DNA of 64,000 nt from Pseudonocardia sp. DSM 110487 (GCF_019468565.1 NZ_CP080521.1:9052001-9116000); one strand, 5' to 3'; shown: positions 40,869 through 49,964, counted from the stretch's first letter. Notes: generated by a model from the sequence alone, not told the origin. Numbers and translations: made by a program.

Positions 40869-41704
40869 CCCCTCCTACCCACCCCGCCGGCTCCGCAAGC
40901 TCCGCCGGCTTTCCGTCCCCCAGCACGACCACTCGGACGCCCGTACTCGAGGCGCGCGGGCTCGTCAAGAGGTACGGGCCGGTCACGGCGATCGCGAGCG
41001 GGGACCTCGAGCTCTACCCCGGCGAGATCCTCGCGATCATCGGCGACAACGGCGCAGGCAAGACCAGCCTGATCAAGGCGCTGTGCGGGGCGCTCATCCC
41101 GGACGCGGGCGAGATCTTCCTCGACGGCGAGCCGGTGCACTTCCGCAGCCCGATGGACGCTCGCCGGGCCGGCATCGAGACCGTCTACCAGACGCTCGCC
41201 GTCGCGCCGGGGCTCGACATCGCCGACAACCTGTTCCTCGGCCGCGAGGAGCGCAAGCCGGGCATCCTCGGGTCGGTGTTCCGCATGCTCGACCGCAAGC
41301 ACATGCGGTCGGAGGCGCAGCGGCACATGACCGACCTCGGCATCACCACGCTGCAGAACATCGGCCAGGCCGTGGAGAGCCTTTCCGGCGGACAGCGGCA
41401 GGGCGTGGCCGTTGCGCGGTCGGCGGCGTTCGGCAGCAAGGTCGTGATCCTCGACGAGCCGACGGCTGCACTGGGCGTCAAGGAGGGCAACCGGGTGCTG
41501 CAGCTCATCCGGGACGTCCGTGACCGCGGCCTTCCGGTGATCCTCATCAGCCACAACATGCCGCACGTGTTCGAGCTGGCCGACCGGATCCACATCCAGC
41601 GGCTCGGCCGTCGCGCCGCGGTGATCACCCCGCAGTCGCACACGATGACCGAAGCGGTGGCGATCATGACGGGAGCGGCGGAGCCTCCCCCATCCGTGGC
41701 CTGA
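40865..41704 (+). CDS. Sugar ABC transporter ATP-binding protein (FrcA-like)
   Basis: A 279-aa single-domain ATPase: Walker A GDNGAGKTS, signature LSGGQRQ, Walker B VVILDEPTAALG, switch ISHNM. FrcA-type transporters use one ATPase domain, unlike the double-domain RbsA, which supports a Frc-like rather than Rbs-like system. ATG 40865 overlaps the permease stop. Confidence 0.93.
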   Translation: MTPPTHPAGSASSAGFPSPSTTTRTPVLEARGLVKRYGPVTAIASGDLELYPGEILAIIGDNGAGKTSLIKALCGALIPDAGEIFLDGEPVHFRSPMDARRAGIETVYQTLAVAPGLDIADNLFLGREERKPGILGSVFRMLDRKHMRSEAQRHMTDLGITTLQNIGQAVESLSGGQRQGVAVARSAAFGSKVVILDEPTAALGVKEGNRVLQLIRDVRDRGLPVILISHNMPHVFELADRIHIQRLGRRAAVITPQSHTMTEAVAIMTGAAEPPPSVA

Positions 41705-41723
41705 TAGGGGCAGACTCGCCGGC

Positions 41724-43139
41724 ATGCGGTGCGTTCTGGTGCTGGTTGCGGTCACGGCGATGGCGTGCGGGGCACCCGCCCCCGCGCCGCCCGCGCAACC
41801 GGCACCACCCGCGCCCGATCCGACGCTGCCGTCCCAGCTCGTCGAGGAAGTCACGGGGGACGGCGCGTTCACGCACCTCACCGAGCTGCAGCGCATCGCC
41901 GACGCCAACAACGGCAACCGGGCGCTCGGCACGCCGGGCTACGACGCGAGCGTCGACCACGTCGCGGGGGTGCTGCGCGGCGCCGGCTACGACGTGCAGA
42001 CGCCCACCTTCAGCGCCCGGCGGTTCGAGGTGCGGCAGGAGCAGCTCGTGGTGGACGGCGAGCAGGTGGCGGTCTCGGCACTCGGGTTCTCGCCCACCAC
42101 GCCGGAGGGCGGCGTCACCGGGACGCTCACCCTGATGGTGGGCGAAGGCTGCAACCCGACGGACGCGGCCGCCGTCACCCCCGGCTCGGTGGCCATCGTC
42201 CGGCGAGGCACCTGCCCGTTCGCACAGAAGGCCGCGCACGCCGCCACGGCCGGTGCCGCCGCCCTGATCGTGATCAACAACGAGGACCGGCCGCTGGACG
42301 ACGGCACTCTCGGCGAGTCGGCGACCGGGGTGGTGCCCGCGGGCGGCGTGAGCCGGTCGGCGGGCGACGCGCTGGCCGGCCGGGCCGGAGCGAACGTGAC
42401 GCTGACGCTGGTGACCACGATCCAGGAGACCCCGAGCCGCAACGTGCTCGCCCAGACCCGGACCGGGAACCCGGACGAGGTCGTCGTCGCGGGCGCGCAC
42501 CTCGACTCCGTGCCCGAGGGACCCGGCATCAACGACAACGGCTCCGGCGTGGCCACCCTGCTGGAGACCGCGGTGCGACTCGGCGCGTCGCCACCGGTGA
42601 CGAACGCCGTGCGGTTCGCCTTCTGGGGTGCGGAGGAGGTCGGGCTGGTGGGCTCCACCGCGTACGTGCAGGGGCTCCCCGACGAGGAACGCAACCGGAT
42701 CGCGCTCTACCTCAACCTCGACATGGTCGGCTCGCCGAACGCCGGCTACCTCGTGTACGACGGTGACGACTCCGACCACGAGGGCGACGGCCCCGGCCCG
42801 CGCGGCTCGGCCGCGATCGAGCGCGCGCTCGTCGAAGGCCTTGCCGCCGCGGGTGTGCCGGCGGCAGGCACCGACTTCAGCGGCCGCTCCGACTACGGCC
42901 CCTTCATCGAGCGCGGAATCCCTTCGGGCGGGTTGTTCACCGGCGCCGAGGAGATCAAGTCGCCCGAGGAGGCGCAGCGATGGGGCGGCACCGCGGGCGA
43001 GGCGTACGACCGCTGCTACCACCAGGCCTGCGACCGCCTGGACACGATCGACCGCACCGCCCTCGACCGCAACACCGACGCCTTGGCCGCCACCCTGGCC
43101 CGCTTCGCGCTCTCCACGGAGGAGCTGGCGGCAGGCTGA
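41724..43139 (+). CDS. Secreted M28-family aminopeptidase lipoprotein with PA domain
   Basis: A 471-aa exopeptidase. Hydrophobic signal followed by a weak lipobox AMAC and a Pro/Ala linker. A PA domain lies near residues 130-235 (SVAIVRRGTCPFAQKAAHAATAGAAALIVINNED). The zinc ligands of M28 are all visible: GAHLDS, INDNGSGVA, WGAEEVG, LNLDMVGS and CYHQACD. It probably removes N-terminal residues from extracellular peptides (similar to LpqL). ATG 41724, 19 bases after the sugar transporter. Confidence 0.92.
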   Translation: MRCVLVLVAVTAMACGAPAPAPPAQPAPPAPDPTLPSQLVEEVTGDGAFTHLTELQRIADANNGNRALGTPGYDASVDHVAGVLRGAGYDVQTPTFSARRFEVRQEQLVVDGEQVAVSALGFSPTTPEGGVTGTLTLMVGEGCNPTDAAAVTPGSVAIVRRGTCPFAQKAAHAATAGAAALIVINNEDRPLDDGTLGESATGVVPAGGVSRSAGDALAGRAGANVTLTLVTTIQETPSRNVLAQTRTGNPDEVVVAGAHLDSVPEGPGINDNGSGVATLLETAVRLGASPPVTNAVRFAFWGAEEVGLVGSTAYVQGLPDEERNRIALYLNLDMVGSPNAGYLVYDGDDSDHEGDGPGPRGSAAIERALVEGLAAAGVPAAGTDFSGRSDYGPFIERGIPSGGLFTGAEEIKSPEEAQRWGGTAGEAYDRCYHQACDRLDTIDRTALDRNTDALAATLARFALSTEELAAG

Positions 43140-43173
43140 CCGCCGCCCCGGCATCGACGACTTCTCCTCCGCT

Positions 43174-43275
43174 CGCGCACCCCGTCTCTGCCCATGCGAC
43201 CCGTCGACGGGGGGCGTCGGCGGAGACGCGGGGCGCCGGCCGAAACGAGGCGCGCCGCTGAAAGCGTGCGCCGCG
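43174..43275. repeat. Degenerate stem and tandem words in a convergent gap
   Basis: Between the M28 stop and the imuB stop. GCGCACCCCGTCTCTGCC (43174-43191) pairs imperfectly with the region 43220-43240, and CCCGTCGACGGG (43200-43211) is a perfect palindrome in the loop. From about 43226, words of the form GGCGCGCCG..GAA recur every 18-19 bases. It looks like a decayed version of the stem-loops seen in other gene-end gaps. Weak. Confidence 0.4.
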
Positions 43276-43292
43276 TGCCGGGAGCTGCAGTC

Positions 43293-45215
43293 TCAGTCGT
43301 ACTCGCCGATCATCCACCACCTCCCCTCCCGGAAGAGGAGCAGCAGGGCATCGCCGTCGTCCAGGGTGACCTGGAGGCGGCTCGACTCCGCGCTGCCCGG
43401 CGCCCACCAGCGCTGCTGCACCGGCCACGGTCCGGCCCACCCGTCCACGCGCCGCGGCGCGCCGCCGTCGACCGCGACGGACGCCGGCAACCCGAAGAGC
43501 AGGTCGGGCGCGCGGAGCAGGACGGGGCTGCCGTCGGCGGTGATCAGCTCGGCCGGGAGGGGCTGCGGCGGCACCGTGGCCGGTGATGGCGCGGGGAGCC
43601 GCCCGGGCCACGAGGGCGGTGGCTCGCGGGGAGCGGACCGGCCGGTGGGGCGGCGGGGCGTCGGGACGCGCCTTCGCCGGTTGGTGGTGCGCAGGCGCTC
43701 CGCCTCGGGCAGGTCGGCCGCGGAAACCCGGCCGGTGCGACGCACGACGTCCTCCGGCCACCCGGCAGGGGCGACGAGCGGGCCCGAGCTCGCCCAGGTC
43801 TGCTCCTCCCCCTTCGGGTGAACGACATTCGCGTCCAGATCTATCGGACGGGAGTGTGATCCGAGGTCGGGGCCAACGCCGCGGTCGTCGCCCCACGGGA
43901 CGAGACGGACCTGCTCCGCCGGGTCCCGCCCGCCCACCAGCACCGCGGTGACCACCGACTCCGGCCCGAGCAGCGCCTGCACCCGCACCAGCGCGCGCCC
44001 GGCGCGCTCGTCGGACTCGCCGACGTCGCCCCACAGGCCCAGCTGCAGGGCCCCCGCGGTGACGGTCTCCTCCGGCACCAGCCGGAGGCGGGCCACCGCG
44101 CCGTCGCCCGCCTCGTCGGGCAGGTCGCCGGAGCGCCTGCGGCGGGTGAGCCAGGCGTCCAGCTGCCAGCGGACGCGGTCGACCGTGCCGGCCGGGGTGA
44201 GCGGCTCGGCGCACCTCCAGATCCGATGCAGCTCCTCCCCGCCCACCGTGTGAGCTGCGACGCCGAGCCGGGTGCACGAGAGGCCGTGCGAGGCGAGCGT
44301 GCGGTGCAGCCGCTCGGCGAGCCCGCGGGCGGCGAAGGCAGCGGCGTCGACCCGGTCGACGGGCGGGTCCAGCTCGATCTCGACGGCGAGCTCCTCCGGC
44401 GGGGCGCGGCGCACCGGAGGACGCGGGTCGAGGCCGCGCGCGAGCCGGTGGCAGTGCACGGCGTCGGCCCCGAACCGGGAGGCGACGTCCTCGGCGTCGA
44501 GCACGGCGAATGCCCCCAGGCTGCGCAGCCCGAGCCTGCGCAGCAGGCCGACCAGCTCGGAGCGGTCGACGTCGGGCTCGCGGTCCAGCTCCTCGACGCC
44601 GAGCGGGGCCAGGAAGGCCGGGGTGTCGCCCGGCGCGACGGCGAGGGCCCGCCGGGCTGCGAGCACCGCCGCGAACAGCCCGTCGGCCACCCCCACCTGG
44701 CTCTCGACGCCGGTGCGCGCGGCGACGTGGTCGACGAGGGCCTCCGCGGCCTCCTGCTCCCCGCCGAACCAGCCCGCGGGGCCCTGCGCGGTCAGCGCCA
44801 CCAGCCCGGGCCGGACGACCTCCACCCCCGGCGCCAGCTCCTCGACGGCGGCGACGACCGGCTCGAACGCTCGGGCGTCGCGGTCGGGGTCGCGGGCGAG
44901 CACCGCGAGGTCGGGGCAGCGCGCCTGCGCCTCCCGCCTGCGTAGCCCGCGCCGCACCCCTTGCGCCCTCGCCACCGCCGAGCACGCCAGCACCCGGTTG
45001 GCCACGACCACCGCCGCCGGCAGGTGGGGTGGAACGTGCGCCGCCATGGCCGCGGCGGTGACCGGCCAGTCGGGCGACCACAGCGCAAGCACGCGCGTGA
45101 CCCCGGCGGGCTCAGGATCGTCGGCCACCCGCGCGCCAGGTGTGGTCCTCGCAGGGTCCGTGGGGTCTGCGAGGACCGCGCTCGGCGCGCTGCCCCTGCC
45201 GTCCGAGCCCCTCAT
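43293..45215 (-). CDS. imuB: ImuB-like, catalytically degenerate Y-family polymerase subunit
   Basis: A 640-aa protein with Y-family architecture that bridges DnaE2 to the sliding clamp in the mutasome. It opens VLALWSPDWPVTAA where active polymerases have the DxD-type FFA(S/A)VE motif, so the metal-binding acids are absent, as in known ImuB. RFGADAVHCHRLARGLDPRPPVRR is the little-finger entry. The C-terminal 200 residues are Pro/Arg-rich and end in an AspRS-unrelated beta region (RWWMIGEYD). ATG 45215 overlaps the imuA' stop (ATGA). Expressed from the SOS promoter at 46 kb. Confidence 0.9.
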   Translation of the reverse strand: MRGSDGRGSAPSAVLADPTDPARTTPGARVADDPEPAGVTRVLALWSPDWPVTAAAMAAHVPPHLPAAVVVANRVLACSAVARAQGVRRGLRRREAQARCPDLAVLARDPDRDARAFEPVVAAVEELAPGVEVVRPGLVALTAQGPAGWFGGEQEAAEALVDHVAARTGVESQVGVADGLFAAVLAARRALAVAPGDTPAFLAPLGVEELDREPDVDRSELVGLLRRLGLRSLGAFAVLDAEDVASRFGADAVHCHRLARGLDPRPPVRRAPPEELAVEIELDPPVDRVDAAAFAARGLAERLHRTLASHGLSCTRLGVAAHTVGGEELHRIWRCAEPLTPAGTVDRVRWQLDAWLTRRRRSGDLPDEAGDGAVARLRLVPEETVTAGALQLGLWGDVGESDERAGRALVRVQALLGPESVVTAVLVGGRDPAEQVRLVPWGDDRGVGPDLGSHSRPIDLDANVVHPKGEEQTWASSGPLVAPAGWPEDVVRRTGRVSAADLPEAERLRTTNRRRRVPTPRRPTGRSAPREPPPSWPGRLPAPSPATVPPQPLPAELITADGSPVLLRAPDLLFGLPASVAVDGGAPRRVDGWAGPWPVQQRWWAPGSAESSRLQVTLDDGDALLLLFREGRWWMIGEYD

Positions 45216-45949
45216 CCCGCCACCCGCTCGGCGGAGAGGCGCCCGCGGATCCGCTCCACACCGGGCTCAGGGGCAGCGGCCACCGCACCCCCTGGCGCCG
45301 GTAGCAGCAACCCGGCCGACCGCCCACCGAGAGCCACGCCCCGCCCGCGCGCCCGTACGCGGACCTGCCGCGCCGCGAGCCGCCCTGCGCCTGCGCCCAG
45401 CCCTTGCCACCAGGCGTCGGTGCAACTCAGCTCGAGGTCGGCCCCCGGCCATGCCCCGAGCGCCACCAGCACCGCACCACGCTGCCGTGCCCGGGCCGCC
45501 AGCCGCTGCCGCTCGGCGGCGCGCACCCCGGCCCGCTCGGCGCCCGCCACCGCCACGACGTCCATCCCGTCGAGCAGAGCGACGGCGACGGCCATCAGAT
45601 CGGGTCCCGGATCGGGGACCAGCGCGAGCCGCTCCAGCCGCAACCCCGCCTCCGAGGCCGCCACCAACCCGAGCCCCGGCTTGCCGACCACGGCCGCCCA
45701 CGCTCCATCGGCCGACGCCTCCGCGAGCAACGCGAGCAGCAACGACGTGGAACCGGAGGCATGCGGGAGAGCGACCGTGGACCCGCGGCGCAGCCCGCCC
45801 GCCGGCAGCAACCGCGCCAGGGGCTCGGCGACGGGGAGCACCCGGCCGTCGGCCTCGGGCGCCGGTCGCACCGCTGTCGACCGGTCCTCCATGCGTCGCA
45901 GCAACCCGCGGGCGAGCTCGAGCCGATCCGCGACAGCAAGTGCACCCAC
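45212..45949 (-). CDS. ImuA' (SOS mutagenesis cassette RecA-like protein)
   Basis: A 245-aa protein with a weak RecA-like core: LPAGGLRRGSTVALPHASGSTSLLLALLAEA corresponds to the ATPase P-loop region, but the classical GKT is not present. Always found before imuB in actinobacterial cassettes. GTG 45949 has GGAGG 5-6 bases upstream. A perfect SOS box is 44 bases upstream, and the downstream imuB overlaps by 4 bases. Confidence 0.82.
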   Translation of the reverse strand: MGALAVADRLELARGLLRRMEDRSTAVRPAPEADGRVLPVAEPLARLLPAGGLRRGSTVALPHASGSTSLLLALLAEASADGAWAAVVGKPGLGLVAASEAGLRLERLALVPDPGPDLMAVAVALLDGMDVVAVAGAERAGVRAAERQRLAARARQRGAVLVALGAWPGADLELSCTDAWWQGLGAGAGRLAARQVRVRARGRGVALGGRSAGLLLPAPGGAVAAAPEPGVERIRGRLSAERVAG

Positions 45950-45992
45950 GCATGCCTCCGCAAGGGTTCAGGCCGCGGGGAAGGCAGCATCT

Positions 45993-46008
45993 TCGAACGT
46001 GTGTTCGA
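45993..46008. promoter_or_regulatory. LexA (SOS) box of imuA'-imuB
   Basis: TCGAACGTGTGTTCGA matches TCGAAC-N4-GTTCGA exactly. TAGTAT on the minus strand (46013-46008) directly adjoins it and can be the -10, so LexA would cover the transcription start of imuA'. Confidence 0.92.
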
Positions 46009-46032
46009 TACTAGCGTGCGGCCGCGCCGCCC

Positions 46033-46782
46033 TCAAGCCCGATCACACGAGTGGAGGGACGCCCACATCTCGGCGGTCAGCTCGCTCGGACGAGCCCACT
46101 TGGTCAGGCCTTGCGCCGTCAGCCATCGGTGGGCGGCGGGCACCCGCTGCCGGATCGCGGGGAACAGCCTGTCCCCGCTGAACGCCTCCCGCACCAGCCG
46201 CTGGTAGGCCCCGCGCTCGGCGAGCGGGACCAGCGGTACCTCCCGCCTGCGGATCAGGAGGATCCCGCCGTCGACGCTCGGCCGCGGCCGGAACGCCGAC
46301 GCGGGCACGCGGCCCGCGAGGTCGAACTCGTACCAAGGCCACCAGCTCGCCGTGAGCAGCGTGGTGCCACCGACCGCGGCGCGCTTGCGCGCCACCTCCC
46401 ACTGCAGCAGGAGCACGGCGGTGGTCCAGGCCTGCTGCCGGAGCAGGTGGCGCAGCACCGGGGTCGTGACCCCGAACGGGACGTTGGAGACGACGTTCCG
46501 GGCGGCCGGCCGGAACCGCAGCATGTCGCCGTGCACGACCCGGACGCGCCCGCCGAGGGCCCTGCGCAGCCCGGCGACCCGGGCGGGGTCGAGCTCGACG
46601 GCGGTGACGGCGTCCGTGCGCACGGCGAGTTGCCGCGTCAGCGCGCCGTCGCCCGCGCCGAGTTCCAGTACGGGGCCGGGTGGCACGAGCGCGGCGATGC
46701 GCGCGACCACGCGACGGTCGACGAGGAAATTCTGGCCGAGTTCGTGCCGGCCGCCGACGGCACGGCGGGAGGACGAGGGCAT
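46033..46782 (-). CDS. Erm-family 23S rRNA (adenine-N6) methyltransferase
   Basis: A 249-aa SAM-dependent methyltransferase that modifies A2058 of 23S rRNA, giving macrolide-lincosamide-streptogramin resistance. HELGQNFLVDRRVVARI is the Erm/KsgA N-terminus, LELGAGDGALTRQLA motif I, AVELDPAR motif II, VVHGDMLRF motif III and SNVPFGVTTP the catalytic NxPF/Y motif IV. The Arg-rich context and absence of KsgA features favour Erm over RsmA. ATG 46782. Possibly an intrinsic or producer-type gene. A 15-codon upstream ORF with a hairpin may control it. Confidence 0.9.
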   Translation of the reverse strand: MPSSSRRAVGGRHELGQNFLVDRRVVARIAALVPPGPVLELGAGDGALTRQLAVRTDAVTAVELDPARVAGLRRALGGRVRVVHGDMLRFRPAARNVVSNVPFGVTTPVLRHLLRQQAWTTAVLLLQWEVARKRAAVGGTTLLTASWWPWYEFDLAGRVPASAFRPRPSVDGGILLIRRREVPLVPLAERGAYQRLVREAFSGDRLFPAIRQRVPAAHRWLTAQGLTKWARPSELTAEMWASLHSCDRA

Positions 46783-46852
46783 GGATGACCTGCGCTTCGC
46801 ATCGATCGGGATGGGGAATCCGGATCGGGCGCGCGCAGCGTGGAAAAAGAGA

Positions 46853-46900
46853 TCAGCTGCGTGGCGCCCGAGCGTCGCGCCACGGCCTTGTTGCACCCAT
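46853..46900 (-). CDS. Putative leader peptide upstream of erm
   Basis: A 15-codon ORF, MGATRPWRDARAPRS, ends 70 bases before the erm start. On the minus strand CTGAAA (46936-46931), a 17-base spacer and TAGCAT (46913-46908) form a plausible promoter, and TAGCAT lies 7 bases before this ATG, so the ORF could be the leaderless 5' end of the erm mRNA. It is Arg-rich, and contains an 8-bp stem over its later codons. Macrolide-induced stalling is inferred from position only. Confidence 0.5.
   Translation of the reverse strand: MGATRPWRDARAPRS
46860..46884 (-). promoter_or_regulatory. Hairpin over the erm leader ORF
   Basis: CGTGGCGC and GCGCCACG (46860-46867 / 46877-46884) form a perfect 8-bp stem with a 9-base loop inside the leader ORF. 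A ribosome paused on the leader would melt it. No second helix masking the erm start was worked out. Confidence 0.5.
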
Positions 46901-46932
46901 GGCGATCATGCTACCGATGGGCGCGACCGGTT

Positions 46933-47721
46933 TCAGGCCCAGCCCCAGTGCCGACGGTGCGCGGCGGTGGCCCACGTCGAGACGTTGTCGAGATCGGGAT
47001 CGGCAGGCAGGGGCGTACGACCCGCATCGAGCCGCTCCTCGATCTCGGCCTGCACGGCCGCGATGCGATCGAGCACGTCGGCCAGTTCGGGGACGCCACC
47101 GGACTTGACGCGCAGCACCTCCTCGCGCTCCGCGGCGGGCATCGGCAGCGTGAGGCGGCCGTCGCGCAGGACCTCCCGCCCCTGGAACGCGAGCCGCAGC
47201 GCGTGCGAGGCGTACTTGACGTCGTAGCCGTACTTCGCCACCAGCTCGGGGCGGTTCGGCGCCTTCCCCCTGCCGAGGAGCCTCTCCCGCTGCGAGTTCA
47301 TGAAGCCGAGGAACCGCCGCACCGCGCGCTGCGAGAGCACGGCGGGCGCCAGCGCGCGCAGCTCCTCGCCGAGCGGGGTGAGCACCAGCACGGCGTCGGC
47401 CTGCGCGAAGAACGGCAGCAGCGCCGTCGGATTGCCCTTGGTGGCCAGCCGCAGGTACTTCCGCAGCGAGTACATGACAAGGTCCGTGTCGCCCGGGCCC
47501 GAGCGCGCGCCCTCCGGCTGCGTGCGCCACACGTAGTGGGGCACCGGCGGCGCGAGACCCAGGACGCACTCGGCGGGCTCGACGAACACGCCCATCTCGT
47601 CGTGGTCGTCGGTGCCGGGGATCGCGATGCCGTGCACGCCCGACCCGACGACAGTGCGCAGGATCTCACCGGCCCGGGCGACCTGCCCGTTGCCGTGCTC
47701 GGTGTGCGTGGCGGTGCTCAC
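46933..47721 (-). CDS. Nucleotidyltransferase superfamily protein (RlaP-like)
   Basis: A 262-aa protein. VVGSGVHGIAIPGTDDHDEMGVFVEP matches the nucleotidyltransferase motif GSxxxG...DxD (here DDHDE), and KYGYDVKYASHALRL with NSQRERLLGRGKAP is typical of the uncharacterised RlaP/YcgL-type group, linked in some bacteria to RNA repair. GTG 47721 gives MSTATHTEHG; GTG 47748 is possible. It ends at the -35 of the proposed erm promoter. Confidence 0.75.
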   Translation of the reverse strand: MSTATHTEHGNGQVARAGEILRTVVGSGVHGIAIPGTDDHDEMGVFVEPAECVLGLAPPVPHYVWRTQPEGARSGPGDTDLVMYSLRKYLRLATKGNPTALLPFFAQADAVLVLTPLGEELRALAPAVLSQRAVRRFLGFMNSQRERLLGRGKAPNRPELVAKYGYDVKYASHALRLAFQGREVLRDGRLTLPMPAAEREEVLRVKSGGVPELADVLDRIAAVQAEIEERLDAGRTPLPADPDLDNVSTWATAAHRRHWGWA

Positions 47722-47763
47722 CTCATGATCATGGCACGCGCCCGCCACGCATTTAGGCCGTGC

Positions 47764-49320
47764 CTAGTGCGCGAAGTGCCGGGTGCCGGTGAAGTACATG
47801 GACACGCCCGCCGCGGCCGCCGCGTCGATCGACAGCTGGTCGCGAACCGAGCCACCCGGCTGCACGACGGCCCGCACGCCCGCCTCGAGCAGCACCTCCA
47901 GCCCGTCTGCGAACGGGAAGTACGCGTCGGAGGCCCCGACCGAACCACGAGCGCGGTCACCGGCGCGCTGCACCGCGAGCCGGCACGAGTCGACCCGGTT
48001 GACCTGCCCCATCCCGATCCCGACCGCCGCGCGACCTGACGCCAGCAGGATCGCGTTCGACTTCACCGACCGGCAGGCCAGCCAGGCGAACGCGAGATCG
48101 GCGAGCACGTCGTCCGGCACCGGCTCACCGGTGGCGAGGGTCCACGTCGCCGGGTCGTCACCCGCGGCATCCACGGCGTCGCGCTGCTGCAGCAGCAGCC
48201 CGCCCGAGATCGGCCGCAGCTCGGCACCCCGCCGCTCGACGGCGTCCGGCAGCCTCAGCACGCGGATGTTCTTCTTCTGGGTGAGCACCTCGAGCGCGCC
48301 GTCCGCGTAGCCGGGCGCCACCACGACCTCCGTGAACACCTCCGCGACCTGCTCGGCCATCGCGACGCTCACCTCGGTGTTCGTCGCGATCACGCCCCCG
48401 AACGCGCTGACGGGGTCAGTGGCGTGCGCGCGCCGGTGCGCCTCTGCGACGTCGGCGCCCACCGCGATGCCGCACGGGTTGGCGTGCTTGATGATCGCGA
48501 CGCACGGGCCGTCGTGGTCGTGCGCCGCGCGCCAGGCCGCGTCGGCGTCGACGTAGTTGTTGTAGGACATCTCCTTGCCGTGCAGCTGCTCGGCCGCCGC
48601 GAGGCCGGGCCGCCCCGAGACGTACAGGGCAGCCTGCTGGTGCGGGTTCTCGCCGTAGCGCAGGTTGGCGGCGCGGTCCCACGTGGCGCCCACCCACGAC
48701 GGGAACACCCCGGCGTCCGCTTCTGGGGCCAACACGCTGCCCATCCAGGACGCCACGGCCACGTCGTACGTCGCGGTGTGCCGGAATGCGGCCGCGGCCA
48801 GCAGCCGCCGGTCCTCCAGCGCGAAGCCGCCGTTCTTGACGTGCTCCAGCACCCACTCGTACCGCCCGGGCTCGACGACGACGGCAACGCTGTCGTGGTT
48901 CTTCGCCGACGCCCTGACCATCGCGGGCCCACCGATGTCGATCTGCTCGACGCACTCCGCGGGCGTCGCGCCCGATGCCACCGTCTCGGTGAACGGGTAC
49001 AGGTTCGACACGAGCAGGTCGAACGGCGCGATGTCCAGCTCCTCGAGCTGGGCCACGTGCGCCGGGTTGCGGGTGTCGGCGAGCAGGCCCGCGTGCACGC
49101 GCGGGTGCAGCGTCTTCACGCGCCCGTCCAGGCATTCGGGGAACCCGGTGAGCTCCTCGACGGGCGTGACCGGAACCCCGGAGTCGGCGATCCGCTGCGC
49201 GGTGGAGCCGGTGGAGACGATCTCGACGCCGAGCGCGTGCAGGCCCGCGGCGAGCTCCGTGAGCCCGGTCTTGTCGTACACGCTGATCAAGGCCCGGCGT
49301 ACGGGGCGGCGCTCGGTCAC
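47764..49320 (-). CDS. purH: Bifunctional AICAR transformylase/IMP cyclohydrolase
   Basis: Performs the last two steps of de novo IMP synthesis, using 10-formyl-THF. 518 aa, normal. The N-terminal cyclohydrolase domain (ALISVYDKTGLTELAAGLHALGVEIVSTGST) precedes the transformylase with RYGENPHQQAA, KHANPCGIA and the end SDAYFPFADGLE...GGSVRD. GTG 49320 overlaps the purN stop (GTGA). Confidence 0.97.
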   Translation of the reverse strand: MTERRPVRRALISVYDKTGLTELAAGLHALGVEIVSTGSTAQRIADSGVPVTPVEELTGFPECLDGRVKTLHPRVHAGLLADTRNPAHVAQLEELDIAPFDLLVSNLYPFTETVASGATPAECVEQIDIGGPAMVRASAKNHDSVAVVVEPGRYEWVLEHVKNGGFALEDRRLLAAAAFRHTATYDVAVASWMGSVLAPEADAGVFPSWVGATWDRAANLRYGENPHQQAALYVSGRPGLAAAEQLHGKEMSYNNYVDADAAWRAAHDHDGPCVAIIKHANPCGIAVGADVAEAHRRAHATDPVSAFGGVIATNTEVSVAMAEQVAEVFTEVVVAPGYADGALEVLTQKKNIRVLRLPDAVERRGAELRPISGGLLLQQRDAVDAAGDDPATWTLATGEPVPDDVLADLAFAWLACRSVKSNAILLASGRAAVGIGMGQVNRVDSCRLAVQRAGDRARGSVGASDAYFPFADGLEVLLEAGVRAVVQPGGSVRDQLSIDAAAAAGVSMYFTGTRHFAH

Positions 49321-49964
49321 GGAATGGTCACCTCTCGTCCGGTCACGGTGGCCCCTTCCCGGGCCAACGCGGCGACGGTGCCGACCAGCAGCCGCCGCTC
49401 CTCGATCTTGATGCGTTCGTGCAGCGTGTCGACGGTGTCACCGGGCTCGACGGGCACCGCGCTCTGGGCGAGCACAGGGCCGGTGTCCACGCCGTCGTCG
49501 ACGATGTGCACGGTGGCGCCGGTGACCTTCACCCCGTATGCGAGCGCGTCGGCCACCCCCCGGACTCCGGGGAACGCCGGCAGCAGCGCGGGGTGCGTGT
49601 TGATCATCGGGCTGCCGACGCTCGCGAGGAAACCCGGACCCAGGATCTTCATGAAGCCCGCGCTCACCACGAGGTCGGGGCGGTGCTCGGAGACGGCCTT
49701 GGCCATGGCGGCATCCCATGCCGCGCGGTCGGCGTGATCGGCGACCCGCACCGTGAAGGCCGGGATCCCGGCTCGACGAGCGCGCTCGAGGCCCTCGATG
49801 CCGTCGCGGTCGGCCCCGACGGCCACCACGCGCGCCGGGAATCCGGGCTCCGCGGCCGCGTCGAGGAGTGCCTGTAGCAACGTGCCCGACCCGGACACGA
49901 GCACGACGACCCGGGCGGGAACGGGGATCTCGACCCGGTACGAACGGCGCTGCGACGCGGGCAC
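49317..49964 (-). CDS. purN: Phosphoribosylglycinamide formyltransferase
   Basis: Transfers formyl from 10-formyl-THF to GAR in purine synthesis. 215 aa. VVLVSGSGTLLQALLDAA is the phosphate loop (usual SGxGSNxQ reads SGSGTLLQ), VVSAGFMKIL, MINTHPALLPAFPG and TVHIVDDGVDTGPVLAQ carry the catalytic Asn, His and Asp. GTG 49964 is set by GAGGAG 7 bases upstream. Co-translated with purH. Confidence 0.95.
   Translation of the reverse strand: MPASQRRSYRVEIPVPARVVVLVSGSGTLLQALLDAAAEPGFPARVVAVGADRDGIEGLERARRAGIPAFTVRVADHADRAAWDAAMAKAVSEHRPDLVVSAGFMKILGPGFLASVGSPMINTHPALLPAFPGVRGVADALAYGVKVTGATVHIVDDGVDTGPVLAQSAVPVEPGDTVDTLHERIKIEERRLLVGTVAALAREGATVTGREVTIP

Noticed and set aside
43200..43211. CCCGTCGACGGG as an operator
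   Set aside because: A 12-bp palindrome in a gap between two convergent stops has no promoter to regulate; more likely the loop part of a decayed stem-loop.
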